This document shows positions 8,376 to 16,336 of a DNA stretch of 64,000 nucleotides, one piece after another. The first letter of the stretch is position 1. Each line of letters begins with the position of its first letter. Below the pieces are notes generated by a model. The model worked only from the letters and a program-made list of their open reading frames with translations, was not told where the DNA came from and did no database searches. A program made the translations under genes and the position numbers. The stretch is from Nonomuraea ceibae (lineage in GTDB: Bacteria; Actinomycetota; Actinomycetes; Streptosporangiales; Streptosporangiaceae): the NCBI RefSeq assembly GCF_019396325.1, contig NZ_JAHKRO010000024.1, positions 28,050 through 92,049 on the forward strand, written 5' to 3'.

Positions 8376-9386
8376 ATGCGATATCCGTCTCCCCTGCGGC
8401 CCGGTGACCGGGTCGGGGTCACCTCACCGTCCAGCGGCGTCGACAAGAGCCTGAACGACCGCCTCCAGGTCGCGATCCACGCCGTCGAGGCGCGCGGCTA
8501 CGAGGTGGTCGTCGGCGCCTGCATGGACGGCTCCGGTCACGTCAGCGCGCCCGCCCCCGAGCGGGCCCGCGAGCTGACGGACATGCTCACCGACCCGTCG
8601 ATCAGGGCGATCGTGCCGCCGTGGGGCGGCGACACCTGCATCGACCTGCTGCCGCTGCTCGACTGGGACGCGCTGCGCCAGGCCGAGCCGACCTGGCTGG
8701 TGGGCTACTCCGACAACACCACGATCCTGACCCCGCTGACGCTGCTGACCGGCGTCGCGACCGTCCACGGCAACAACCTGATGGACACCCCCTACCGGGT
8801 GCCCGACGGGCTGGCGAGCTGGCTGGACATCGTGGCGATGCCGCCCGGCGCGACGTTCACGCAGACCCCGCCGGGCCGCTACCGGGCGCAGGGCTTCGAC
8901 GACTGGCAGAACGCGCCCGGCTCCGACGAGTTCACCCTCGACACGCCCGGCCGGTGGACCCGGCTGGACGGCGACGGCGACGTCCGGGCGGAGGGACGGC
9001 TGATCGGCGGCTGCGTCGAGATGCTCTGCAACCTCGCCGGGACGCCCTACCTCGACACCGCGCCGCTGGCCGGCGACGGGCTGATCGTGTACGTGGAGGC
9101 GTGCGAGCACGACGCGGGCACCATCTGCCGCAACCTGCACGGGATGCGGCTGGCCGGCTTCTTCGACGGCGCCACCGCGATCCTCGTCGGCCGCACCCGC
9201 GCTCCCGGGCTGCGCACGCTCACCCAGCACGAGGCGGTGCTCGACGCGCTCGGCGGCCTCGGCGTTCCCATCGTGGCCGACGTCGAGTGCGGCCACGTGC
9301 CGCCGTACCTGCCGCTGGTCAACGGCGCGCGGGCGGTCGTCACCCACACCGCCGAGCGCGACGAGGTCACCCAGACCCTGGCGTGA
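8376..9386 (+). CDS. S66-family LD-carboxypeptidase / microcin C7 self-immunity (MccF)-like peptidase
   Basis: A 336-residue serine peptidase of family S66. The nucleophile is Ser112 in GYSDNTT; the Glu of the YVEACEHD strand and the His of DVECGHVPP complete the Ser-Glu-His triad. Other conserved elements are the N-terminal LRPGDRVGV and PPWGGDTC. The MccF branch cleaves amide or acyl-sulfamoyl adenylates, whereas LdcA trims muropeptides; the sequence alone does not decide. It starts 23 bp after the dehydrogenase. Its 3' end overlaps the convergent Nudix gene by 20 bp. Within a sugar-catabolic cluster it could act on an aminoacyl or peptidyl conjugate. Confidence 0.82.
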   Translation: MRYPSPLRPGDRVGVTSPSSGVDKSLNDRLQVAIHAVEARGYEVVVGACMDGSGHVSAPAPERARELTDMLTDPSIRAIVPPWGGDTCIDLLPLLDWDALRQAEPTWLVGYSDNTTILTPLTLLTGVATVHGNNLMDTPYRVPDGLASWLDIVAMPPGATFTQTPPGRYRAQGFDDWQNAPGSDEFTLDTPGRWTRLDGDGDVRAEGRLIGGCVEMLCNLAGTPYLDTAPLAGDGLIVYVEACEHDAGTICRNLHGMRLAGFFDGATAILVGRTRAPGLRTLTQHEAVLDALGGLGVPIVADVECGHVPPYLPLVNGARAVVTHTAERDEVTQTLA

Positions 9387-9921
9387 GCCCCATCCTCAGC
9401 AGGGTGTAGGCGGCGACCGAGCTGGAGTCGCTGATCTCGCCGGCGCGGATCATCCGCTCGAACTCGGCGCGGCTCACCCACCGGTGCAGCATGTCCTGCT
9501 CGGTGTGCTCCCGGTTGACCGGGCCGCGGCGCAACTCCGTGGCGAGGTAGACGTACAGCTGCTGGTTGACCAGGCCGTGGGCGTTGTCGAGCGCGCCGAG
9601 GAGGGTCCAGCTCGCGGCGCGCAGCCCGGTCTCCTCCGCCAGCTCGATCCTGGCCTCCTCCTCCCGGCTGGCTGCCGTCGCCGTGCCCTGGGGGAAGCTC
9701 CAGGAGCGGCGGCGCATCGGGTAGCGGTACTCCTCGACCAGGTGGAACCCGTCGTCCTCCATCGGGACGACCAGCACGAAGTCGGGCTTGTCGACGTAGG
9801 CGTACATGCCCCGGGTGCCGTCGGGGCGCTCGACCTGGTCCTCGCGGACCGTCATCCACGGGTTGTCGTAGACGACCTTGCTGGACAGCTGCCGGATCGT
9901 GTCCGGCCGGGGGTCAGGCAC
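9367..9921 (-). CDS. Nudix hydrolase, ADP-ribose pyrophosphatase-like
   Basis: A 184-residue Nudix protein. The helix reads GTATAASREEEARIELAEET(GL): the LxEExGL core is kept, but the first Glu of the consensus is Ser and the Arg of the RE pair is Ile. Metal binding by the EE pair is probably intact, and efficiency may be altered. Flanking segments (VVPMEDDGFHLVEEYRYP, SWSFPQG) match the ADP-sugar pyrophosphatase branch. It overlaps the upstream DHDPS-like gene by 8 bp, so it is the last gene of the minus-strand ABC-transporter operon. A nucleoside-diphosphate sugar would fit the setting, but that is inference. Confidence 0.82.
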   Translation of the reverse strand: MPDPRPDTIRQLSSKVVYDNPWMTVREDQVERPDGTRGMYAYVDKPDFVLVVPMEDDGFHLVEEYRYPMRRRSWSFPQGTATAASREEEARIELAEETGLRAASWTLLGALDNAHGLVNQQLYVYLATELRRGPVNREHTEQDMLHRWVSRAEFERMIRAGEISDSSSVAAYTLLRMGLTPGSG

Positions 9922-10807
9922 GGCCGGCCTCCAGGGCGCCCAGCACGGCGGCGCGTTCGCCGTCGGGCAGCGGCGGGCCGTAGGGGTCGGCGGCGTGGGC
10001 TGCGGGGATGCGGCCCTCGGCGGCGGCCAGCCAGAGCATGCGCTGCACGTAGCCCTCCATCGGGGCGGTGAACGTGGCCGCCGCGAGCCGGTCGAGCCGG
10101 GCGGACGCCTCGTGGAAGGCGCGCAGGTCGGTGCCCTCGAAGGCGCGCAGGACGGCGGTGGTCAGGCCGACGTGGGCGGCGGCGATGCCGACCAGGGCCG
10201 CCTGGGCGCCCCACAGGAGCGAGGGGCCGAACATGCGGTCCTCGCCGGTGATCGCGAGCCGGTCGGCGTCCCTGGTGAGCGCGATGGCGAGCTGGCAGCC
10301 CATGGCGTCGGACAGCAGGGCCGTCTTGAGCCCCGCCACGCCCGGGTGGGCGAGCAGGTCGCGCAGCGTCTCGGGCGGGCAGGGGCGGGTGTAGAGGTCG
10401 AAGGCGATCATGGGCAGCCGGGCCGCCCGCCAGACGTGCTCGTGCCGGGCGAGCCGGTCCCCCTCCTCGGGGAACACCAGCACGCCGGCCGCGCCCAGCG
10501 CCGCCGCGACGCGCGCCTGCTCCCCCGGGTCGTCGCGCGCCGGCCCGCCGCCCACGCCGACCAGGACGGGGACGCCGGTGGCGACCGCGCGTTCGATCAC
10601 GGTGGCGCGGGTGGCCGGGGGGAGGTACGGGCCGCGGCCCGTGTGGGCGAGGACCGCCAGGGCCCCCGCGCCGTCCTCGACCAGGCCCGCCAGGTAGCGG
10701 GTCACGACGTCCGGGTCCACCTCGCCGGTCGCCGTCATGGGGGTGGCCGCGGCGGCGATGAGGGTGCCGTGGAGCCGATCCCGAAGCGCTTGTGCCGTTT
10801 CATCCAC
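9914..10807 (-). CDS. Dihydrodipicolinate synthase superfamily aldolase/lyase
   Basis: A 297-residue DapA-superfamily barrel. The Schiff-base Lys161 lies in AGLKTALL and the partner Tyr139 in FDLYTRP; the N-terminal ATPMTATGEVD strand is typical. The family includes N-acetylneuraminate lyase, 2-keto-3-deoxygluconate aldolase and 5-keto-4-deoxyglucarate dehydratase. True DapA is unlikely given its place at the end of a sugar-importer operon, 10 bp after the permease gene. The start is GTG at 10805-10807; no strong ribosome site is seen, consistent with translational coupling. A second superfamily member is encoded at 16337-17392. Confidence 0.82.
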   Translation of the reverse strand: MDETAQALRDRLHGTLIAAAATPMTATGEVDPDVVTRYLAGLVEDGAGALAVLAHTGRGPYLPPATRATVIERAVATGVPVLVGVGGGPARDDPGEQARVAAALGAAGVLVFPEEGDRLARHEHVWRAARLPMIAFDLYTRPCPPETLRDLLAHPGVAGLKTALLSDAMGCQLAIALTRDADRLAITGEDRMFGPSLLWGAQAALVGIAAAHVGLTTAVLRAFEGTDLRAFHEASARLDRLAAATFTAPMEGYVQRMLWLAAAEGRIPAAHAADPYGPPLPDGERAAVLGALEAGRA

Positions 10808-10817
10808 GGAAGGGAGC

Positions 10818-11678
10818 CTATTTGAATCCGGTCATCGCGATGCTGTTCACCAGGTACCGCTGCAACAGGAAGAACACCAGCAGGCACGGGATCACCGAGA
10901 TCGTCGCCGACGACATGAGCATCGTCAGCTGCATCTCCTCGGTCCGCAGCCCGGCCAGGCCGACGGTCAGCGTCCGGGTGGCGTCGCTCTGGCCGACGAC
11001 CAGCGGCCACAGGAAGTCGTTCCAGTGCCACAGGAACACGAACACGCCCAGCGTGGCCATGATCGGCTTGGTCAGCGGCACCACGATCGTCAGGTAGACG
11101 CGCAGCTCGGAGGCGCCGTCGACCTTGGCGGCGTCGAACAGCTCGTCCGGCAGCCCCATGATGAACTGCCGCATGAGGAAGACGGCCTGGGAGTTGGCCA
11201 GCGTCGGGACGATCAGCCCCCAGAACGTGTCGACCCCGTCCAGGCTGTTGACCAGCACGAACGTGGGGATGAGCGTCGCCTGGAACGGCACCATCATCGT
11301 CGCCAGGAACGTCCAGAACATCGCGTCGCGGCCCGGGAAGCGCTTCTTGGCGAACGCGTAGCCGGCCATCGACGCGGTGAGCAGGATGATCACGACCGAC
11401 ACGACGGAGTAGACGATCGAGTTGACCGTCCACTCCACGAACCCGGACGCCGACAGCACCGCGGTCAGGTTGTCCAGCGTCAGCGACTCGGGCCACTGGG
11501 CGGGCAGCGTGGGCCGCCCGGCCGGCGACAGCGCGACGACGAACATGGCCAGGAACGGCGCGACCGTCAGCAGCGACAGCACGGCCAGCAGGGCGGCGAG
11601 CGGCCACCTCGCCCGGCGCCTGGGCGGCCGTCCGGCGGCCCGTTCGCGGGTGAGCGGCCTGGTGGCGGTGATGGTCAC
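10818..11678 (-). CDS. Carbohydrate ABC transporter permease (MalG/CUT1 type)
   Basis: A 286-residue integral membrane protein with about six membrane segments. The cytoplasmic EAA loop DELFDAAKVDGASELRVYL ends in VVPLTKP and contacts the ATPase. The start is GTG (11676-11678) overlapping the stop of the other permease as GTGA; longer readings upstream are out-of-frame sequence of that gene. No ATP-binding subunit is encoded in the operon, so a shared MsiK-type ATPase is expected, as in Streptomyces CUT1 importers. C-terminal segment VNSIAMTGFK is typical of the family. Confidence 0.9.
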   Translation of the reverse strand: MTITATRPLTRERAAGRPPRRRARWPLAALLAVLSLLTVAPFLAMFVVALSPAGRPTLPAQWPESLTLDNLTAVLSASGFVEWTVNSIVYSVVSVVIILLTASMAGYAFAKKRFPGRDAMFWTFLATMMVPFQATLIPTFVLVNSLDGVDTFWGLIVPTLANSQAVFLMRQFIMGLPDELFDAAKVDGASELRVYLTIVVPLTKPIMATLGVFVFLWHWNDFLWPLVVGQSDATRTLTVGLAGLRTEEMQLTMLMSSATISVIPCLLVFFLLQRYLVNSIAMTGFK

Positions 11679-12541
11679 GTGTTCCCCCGGTCCAGGAAGC
11701 GGCGCTGGATCAGCGACACGACCAGCACGATCGCGAACAGCACCACGCCCCACGTGGCCGCGTACCCGAAGTCGAAGAAGCGGAAGCCGTGGTCGTAGAT
11801 GCCGTAGATGAGCGTGTAGCTGGCCCGCGCCGGGCCGCCGCCGGTCATCACGTAGATGGTGTCGAACACCTGGAAGGCGCTGATCGTCTCGATGATCAGG
11901 ACGAAGAAGAGCGTCGGCTTGAGCAGCGGCAGCGTGATGCGGCGGAACTTCTGCCAGGAGCCCGCCCCGTCGACGGTGGCCGCCTCCAGGTAGCTGGCCG
12001 GGATGGACTTGAGCCCGGCCAGCAGGATCAGCATCGAGTAGCCGAACCCCTTCCACACCGACACGACGGCCAGCGCGGGCAGCACCAGCGACGCCTCCTC
12101 CAGGAAGGCCACCGGGCCGAGGTCCAGCTTGCCGATCAGGCCGTTGATCAGCCCGTCGAACTCGTAGATCCAGCGCCACAGCACGCCCGCGAGCACGAAG
12201 CTGGTCACGTACGGCAGGAAGAGCATGCCGCGGAACAGGCCGCGCATGAACACCACCCGGTTGAGCAGCAACGCCGTGCCGAGCGCCACCACGAGGGTGA
12301 GCGGCACGTAGACGGCCGCGTACACGAGCGTGACCCGCAGACTGCGCCAGAAGTTGACGTCCTCGAACAGCCTGGCGTAGTTGTCCGCGCCGATGAGACT
12401 CCAGTCGCCGCTGACGTTCCAGTTCGTCAGGCTCATGCCCACGGCCCCGAGCGAGGGGAAGATCCGGAAGATCAGGAAGAGCACCAGCACGGGCAGGACG
12501 AACAGCAGTCCGGTGACCGGGTCACGCAAGCGATGTCGCAC
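11675..12541 (-). CDS. Carbohydrate ABC transporter permease (MalF/UgpA type)
   Basis: A 288-residue permease with about six membrane helices, beginning with a hydrophobic segment at 10-30. The EAA loop is YLEAATVDGAGSWQKFRR followed by ITLPLLKP. It lies 25 bp after the binding-protein gene and overlaps the second permease by 4 bp, giving the classical binding protein-permease-permease order. It forms the import channel with 10818-11678. The operon is under operator copy 4. Confidence 0.92.
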   Translation of the reverse strand: MRHRLRDPVTGLLFVLPVLVLFLIFRIFPSLGAVGMSLTNWNVSGDWSLIGADNYARLFEDVNFWRSLRVTLVYAAVYVPLTLVVALGTALLLNRVVFMRGLFRGMLFLPYVTSFVLAGVLWRWIYEFDGLINGLIGKLDLGPVAFLEEASLVLPALAVVSVWKGFGYSMLILLAGLKSIPASYLEAATVDGAGSWQKFRRITLPLLKPTLFFVLIIETISAFQVFDTIYVMTGGGPARASYTLIYGIYDHGFRFFDFGYAATWGVVLFAIVLVVSLIQRRFLDRGNT

Positions 12542-12566
12542 GGCGTTCCTTTCTCGTTCAGCCGCT

Positions 12567-13814
12567 TCAGCCGCCGCTGCTCAGCAGCGCGTCGGCTTCC
12601 TCGGCGGCCTTGTCCAGTGCCGTCTTGGCGTCCTCCTGGCCGAGCAGCGCGGCCTGGATGTGCGGCGCGATGAGGCCCATGACCTGGCGGGCCTGCGGGT
12701 GGGTGTCGCCGGGGAAGGCGTACTCCAGGGACTTGGCGAACTCCTTGGCCGACTCCGACTGGCCGGGCACGGTGACGTCGGTGCGGGCGGGGAAGAAGCC
12801 CGACTCCTTGGCCAGCTCGGCGGCGACCTCGGGCGATGCCAGGTAGCCGGCGAGCTTCTTGGCGGCGTCCTTGTTCTCGGCGTGCTTGGCGAGCACGACG
12901 CCGCCGGGGATGCCGAAGGCGACCCGCTTGCTGCCTTCCAGGGGCAGGCCGATGCCGACGTTCTCCTCGCCGATGGCGGTGCCGAGCTGGACGGCCTGCA
13001 GCGCGGTGGCCGCGTGGTACATGGCGGACTTGCCGGACGCCAGCGCGCCGCCCTCGATGTCGTTGCCCTTGCTGGCGGCGTTCTCCGGCAGGCCGCCGGC
13101 GGCCTTGAGGTCGAGCAGGAGCTGCAGGCTCGCCACGCCCTCCGGGCCGTTGAAGGCGACGCTCTTGCCGTCGGCGGCGAAGACGGTGCCGCCGTTGGCC
13201 CACAGGATGGGGTAGAAGCTCTGGTTCAGGCTGACCTCGGGCTTGCCGGGGTAGTCGAGGACGGCGACCTTCTTGGCGGCCAGCTTGGGCGCGGCGGCCT
13301 TGAGCTCGTCCAGCGTCTCGGGGACCTTCTCGACGCCCGCCTCGGCGAACAGCTTCTTGTTGTAGATGGGCGCGGTGATCGTCTGGTAGATCGGGACGCC
13401 GTAGAGCTTGCCGTCGACGGTCAGGGCGCTGAGCGAGTTGGGCAGGTAGGCGGCCTTGTCGGCGGCCACCACGTCGTCGACGGGCTCGATGGTGCCCTGC
13501 TGGGCGTACTGCGGGATCTGGTCGGGTCCGAGGACGACCAGGTCGAAGCCCTTCTTGGAGACGAGAGCGGTGGTGACCTTCTCCTGGCGGCCCTCCCACG
13601 GCTGCTGGTCGACGGTGACGTCGATCGCCGGGTTCTTCGCCTCGAAGTCCTTCTCGACCTTCGCCCAGAACGCCTGGCTCTTGGCCTGGTCGCCGATGAC
13701 GGGGTACATCCAGAGGGTCACCGTGCTCTTGTCCGACCCGTCGGACGACGATCCGCACCCGGCGGCGGCGACGCTCAGCGCGAGCGCGACGCCCAGGGCC
13801 GTTGTCTTCCTCAT
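12567..13814 (-). CDS. Extracellular sugar-binding lipoprotein of the ABC importer
   Basis: A solute-binding protein of family 1 with a lipobox (AAAGC, then a SSSDGSDKS linker), so it is anchored to the outer face of the membrane. The mature part shows family features: VTLWMYPVIGD, the DLVVLGPDQI strand, YGVPIYQTITAPIYNKKLF and a C-terminal helix-rich lobe. I choose the second of two in-frame ATGs (13812-13814) because AAAGG lies 9 nt before it and directly abuts the first (13823). First gene of the operon reaching to the Nudix gene; operator copy 4 lies 20 bp upstream. Confidence 0.88.
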   Translation of the reverse strand: MRKTTALGVALALSVAAAGCGSSSDGSDKSTVTLWMYPVIGDQAKSQAFWAKVEKDFEAKNPAIDVTVDQQPWEGRQEKVTTALVSKKGFDLVVLGPDQIPQYAQQGTIEPVDDVVAADKAAYLPNSLSALTVDGKLYGVPIYQTITAPIYNKKLFAEAGVEKVPETLDELKAAAPKLAAKKVAVLDYPGKPEVSLNQSFYPILWANGGTVFAADGKSVAFNGPEGVASLQLLLDLKAAGGLPENAASKGNDIEGGALASGKSAMYHAATALQAVQLGTAIGEENVGIGLPLEGSKRVAFGIPGGVVLAKHAENKDAAKKLAGYLASPEVAAELAKESGFFPARTDVTVPGQSESAKEFAKSLEYAFPGDTHPQARQVMGLIAPHIQAALLGQEDAKTALDKAAEEADALLSSGG

Positions 13815-13834
13815 CGGCGGCATCCTTTCGTTAA

Positions 13835-13852
13835 TACCGGTCCTGACCGAAA
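13835..13852. promoter_or_regulatory. Palindromic operator copy 4 (ABC importer promoter)
   Basis: TACCGGTC-CT-GACCGAAA upstream of the sugar-binding-protein operon. Reading leftward, TAGGTT just precedes and overlaps the palindrome, the same geometry as at operator copy 1. This puts the transcription start inside the operator, and the leader carries AAAGG before the start codon. Confidence 0.75.
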
Positions 13853-13900
13853 CCTAGTAACGCGTACTCGGCGCGGTCAATCCCTGATACCTGACCGTGA

Positions 13901-15064
13901 CTACGGGGCGGGCCGAAATTTCAGCATTTCCTGGGCGATGAGGGTGACGTGATCGGGGGTGTAGTTCTCGTTCCAGTCGATGACCAGCAGCGTCTCGGCG
14001 ACCAACCGCTCGGCCTCGGGGCACGCGCGGGGGACGTACCCCTCCAAAGGGTAGCGAGACGACCCGTATATCGGCCCTTGCCATACGGGCGCGCGGTTGA
14101 GCGGCTCGTCCAGGTATCCGGCCCGCGCCGGTATCCCGGCCTCCCGCAGCCGGGCGGCCAGCTCCGGCGCGCCGCCCCCGGGCAACACGACGGGGAAGAG
14201 CCACCAGGCGTGGCCCTCCGGGCGCGGCAGCCGTACCCCCTCCAGGCCCTCCAGGGCCTCCAGCAGCCGCATGGCCGTCGCGCGGCGGTCGGCCACCACC
14301 CGGGGCAGTTTGGCGAGCTGGGCGCGCGCCACGGCGGCCTGGAGCTCGCTCATGCGGTAGTTCAGGCCGAACGCGGCGTGCGAGCGGCCCGCCGCCCGGT
14401 CCCAGCCCTTGTCGGAGAACAGCCGCATGCGCCGGGCCAGCTCGTCGTCGTCGGTCAGCGTGAGCCCGCCGTCGCCGCAGGTGATGTGCTTCCACTGCTG
14501 CAGGCTCAGGCAGGCCACGTCGCCCACGGTCCCGGCGGGCCGCCTCTCCCCCGGCCCTGCGGGCAGCTCGGTCAGCCACGCCTGGGCGCAGTCCTCGATC
14601 AGCGCGAGCCCGTGCGCGTCCGCCAGCGCGCGCAGCTCGTCCACCCGGGCCGGGGCGCCGAACAGGTGCACGGCCATGATCGCCCTGGTCCGCGGCCCGA
14701 TGAGGCGCGCGACGGCGTCCGGGTCGAGATTGCCGTCGGCGGGATCGACGTCGGCGAAGACAGGAACGGCGTTCTGCGCCAAGATGGGGGCCACAGTCCC
14801 GAAGTCCGTGATCGGCGTCGTGATGATCTCGTCGCCGGGATCCGGCGCTGCGGCCACGACCGCGAGATGGAGGGCGGCGGTGCCCGAGCTGCACGCGATC
14901 GCGTGGCGCACGCCGTGCATGCCGGCGATCTCGCGTTCGAGCGCCCGCGCCTCGGTGCCCCAGACGGAGTTGAGCATGCCCGAACGGATCACCCGCTCGA
15001 CGGCCGCCACCTCCTCGTCACCGAGCGTGCGGCCGGCCGCCTCTGCCATGGACGGGAACTTCAC
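13901..15064 (-). CDS. DegT/DnrJ/EryC1/StrS PLP-dependent aminotransferase
   Basis: A complete 387-residue sugar aminotransferase-fold enzyme. SSGTAALHLAV binds the cofactor phosphate, Asp158 in LIEDCAQA contacts the pyridine nitrogen, and Lys192 in QQWKHITCGDGG forms the internal aldimine. The family usually makes amino-sugars from NDP-ketosugars, but some members act in degradation. The start is GTG at 15062-15064, supported by GAGG 6 nt upstream; a GTG 12 bases earlier (15076) lies on the ribosome site itself. The gene diverges from the regulator across operator copy 5. Confidence 0.87.
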   Translation of the reverse strand: MKFPSMAEAAGRTLGDEEVAAVERVIRSGMLNSVWGTEARALEREIAGMHGVRHAIACSSGTAALHLAVVAAAPDPGDEIITTPITDFGTVAPILAQNAVPVFADVDPADGNLDPDAVARLIGPRTRAIMAVHLFGAPARVDELRALADAHGLALIEDCAQAWLTELPAGPGERRPAGTVGDVACLSLQQWKHITCGDGGLTLTDDDELARRMRLFSDKGWDRAAGRSHAAFGLNYRMSELQAAVARAQLAKLPRVVADRRATAMRLLEALEGLEGVRLPRPEGHAWWLFPVVLPGGGAPELAARLREAGIPARAGYLDEPLNRAPVWQGPIYGSSRYPLEGYVPRACPEAERLVAETLLVIDWNENYTPDHVTLIAQEMLKFRPAP

Positions 15065-15085
15065 AGAGCACCTCACAGGATACGA

Positions 15086-15103
15086 TTGCGGTCTTGACCG
15101 TTA
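15086..15103. promoter_or_regulatory. Palindromic operator copy 5 (regulator/aminotransferase divergent promoter)
   Basis: TTGCGGTC-TT-GACCGTTA between the divergent aminotransferase and regulator genes. On the plus strand TACGAT (15081-15086) is a -10 touching the left arm; on the minus strand TATTAA overlaps the right arm. Its position upstream of the regulator gene suggests autoregulation. Confidence 0.76.
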
Positions 15104-15123
15104 ATAGCGAGAGGGAGACGTGG

Positions 15124-16329
15124 GTGGCGATCGTCATCGGTGTCGTCGGTCCGCATGATCTGGTCGACCAGGTCGCGGCCACCTGCGAGGAGCAGCCGGG
15201 CCTGAGCGCCCTGCGGCTCGACTACGACCACGAGTCGCAGGCGCCCGCGATCGTGGAGGCGCACGCCACCTCCGTCGAGGGCTGGCTGTTCACCGGCATC
15301 GTGCCGTACATGCTCTCCCGCGACGCCGACGCGCTCACCCGCCCCGCCGCGTTCGTCGACTACACCGGCGCGACGCTGCTCAGCGCCCTCGTCCGGCTCC
15401 AGCACCAGGGCGTGGACGTGACCCGGCTGTCCATCGACACGCTGTCGGCGGCCGACGTGACCGCCACGTTCGCCGAGGCGGGGCTGCCCACCGAGCAGCT
15501 CCGCACGCTGCCCTACCGGCCGGAGATGACGTCGAAGAAGGCCATCGCCTTCCACCGGCGCGGCCCCGCCCACCCGGTGATCACCTGCCTGAGCTCCGTC
15601 TACGAGGCGCTGCGCGACGACCCGCACGTGCTGCGGCTGGCCCCCTCCACGCACTCGGTGCGGGTCGCGCTGCGCCAGCTCCTGCTCACCGCCGAAGGGC
15701 AGGCGCAGGAGGACGCGCAGATCGCGCTCGGCCTCATCGAGGTGGAGAACGACGAGGGGCTGCTGCGCGAGGCCGCCGCCCTGGGCGGCACCGTCGCCGC
15801 CTTCCGGGGCGGCACCCACCTGCTCGTCACCACCCGGGGGCCGCTGCACGACGCGACCGTGGGCTTCACCGGGCTGCCGCTGCTGGCCCGCCTGGCCGGC
15901 CAGAACCAGGTGGTGCGGGTCGGCTTCGGCCTGGGCCGCAGCGCCGCCGAGGCCGAGAGCCTGGCCCGCCGCGCCCTGGCCCGCGCCCGCCGCATCGGCG
16001 ACGTCGCCGCCGTGCTGTCGCTGCGCGCCGACACCGACATCGTGCTGGAGTCGGTGCCGACAGGCCCTGCCGGCGAGCAGAACCTGTCGGTCATCGCCCG
16101 CCGCGTCGGCCTGTCGGTGCCCACGCTGGAGAAGCTCCTGGAGGCCCGCGACGCCGCCGGCGACGAGCCGCTGACCACGCGGGAGATCGCCGACCGGCTC
16201 GCGGTCCAGCAGCGCACCGCCCGCCGCATGCTGCACCGGCTGGAGCTCGCCGGTCTGGCCGAGCGCACCGGCAACCTGACCAGCGGCTCCAGCGGGCGGC
16301 CGCTGACCCTCTACCGGCTGACGCTCTGA
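15124..16329 (+). CDS. Putative transcriptional regulator of the cluster (sensor + GGDEF-like + winged helix)
   Basis: A protein of about 401 residues that I do not recognise as a named family. Residues 1-170 look like an alternating alpha/beta (Rossmann-like) domain resembling the sensory half of PrpR-type regulators. The middle (about 190-320) has a beta-alpha pattern reminiscent of a degenerate nucleotide-cyclase/GGDEF fold (LIEVENDEG, GLPLLARLAG). The last 80 residues hold a winged helix (TTREIADRLAVQQRTARRML). I choose GTG at 15124 because GGGAG lies 6-7 nt before it; a TTG at 15094 would lie inside the operator. As the only regulator in region 1, and with the palindrome at its promoter, it is the best candidate to bind the six sites. 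Confidence 0.7.
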   Translation: MAIVIGVVGPHDLVDQVAATCEEQPGLSALRLDYDHESQAPAIVEAHATSVEGWLFTGIVPYMLSRDADALTRPAAFVDYTGATLLSALVRLQHQGVDVTRLSIDTLSAADVTATFAEAGLPTEQLRTLPYRPEMTSKKAIAFHRRGPAHPVITCLSSVYEALRDDPHVLRLAPSTHSVRVALRQLLLTAEGQAQEDAQIALGLIEVENDEGLLREAAALGGTVAAFRGGTHLLVTTRGPLHDATVGFTGLPLLARLAGQNQVVRVGFGLGRSAAEAESLARRALARARRIGDVAAVLSLRADTDIVLESVPTGPAGEQNLSVIARRVGLSVPTLEKLLEARDAAGDEPLTTREIADRLAVQQRTARRMLHRLELAGLAERTGNLTSGSSGRPLTLYRLTL

Positions 16330-16336
16330 CACGGCT

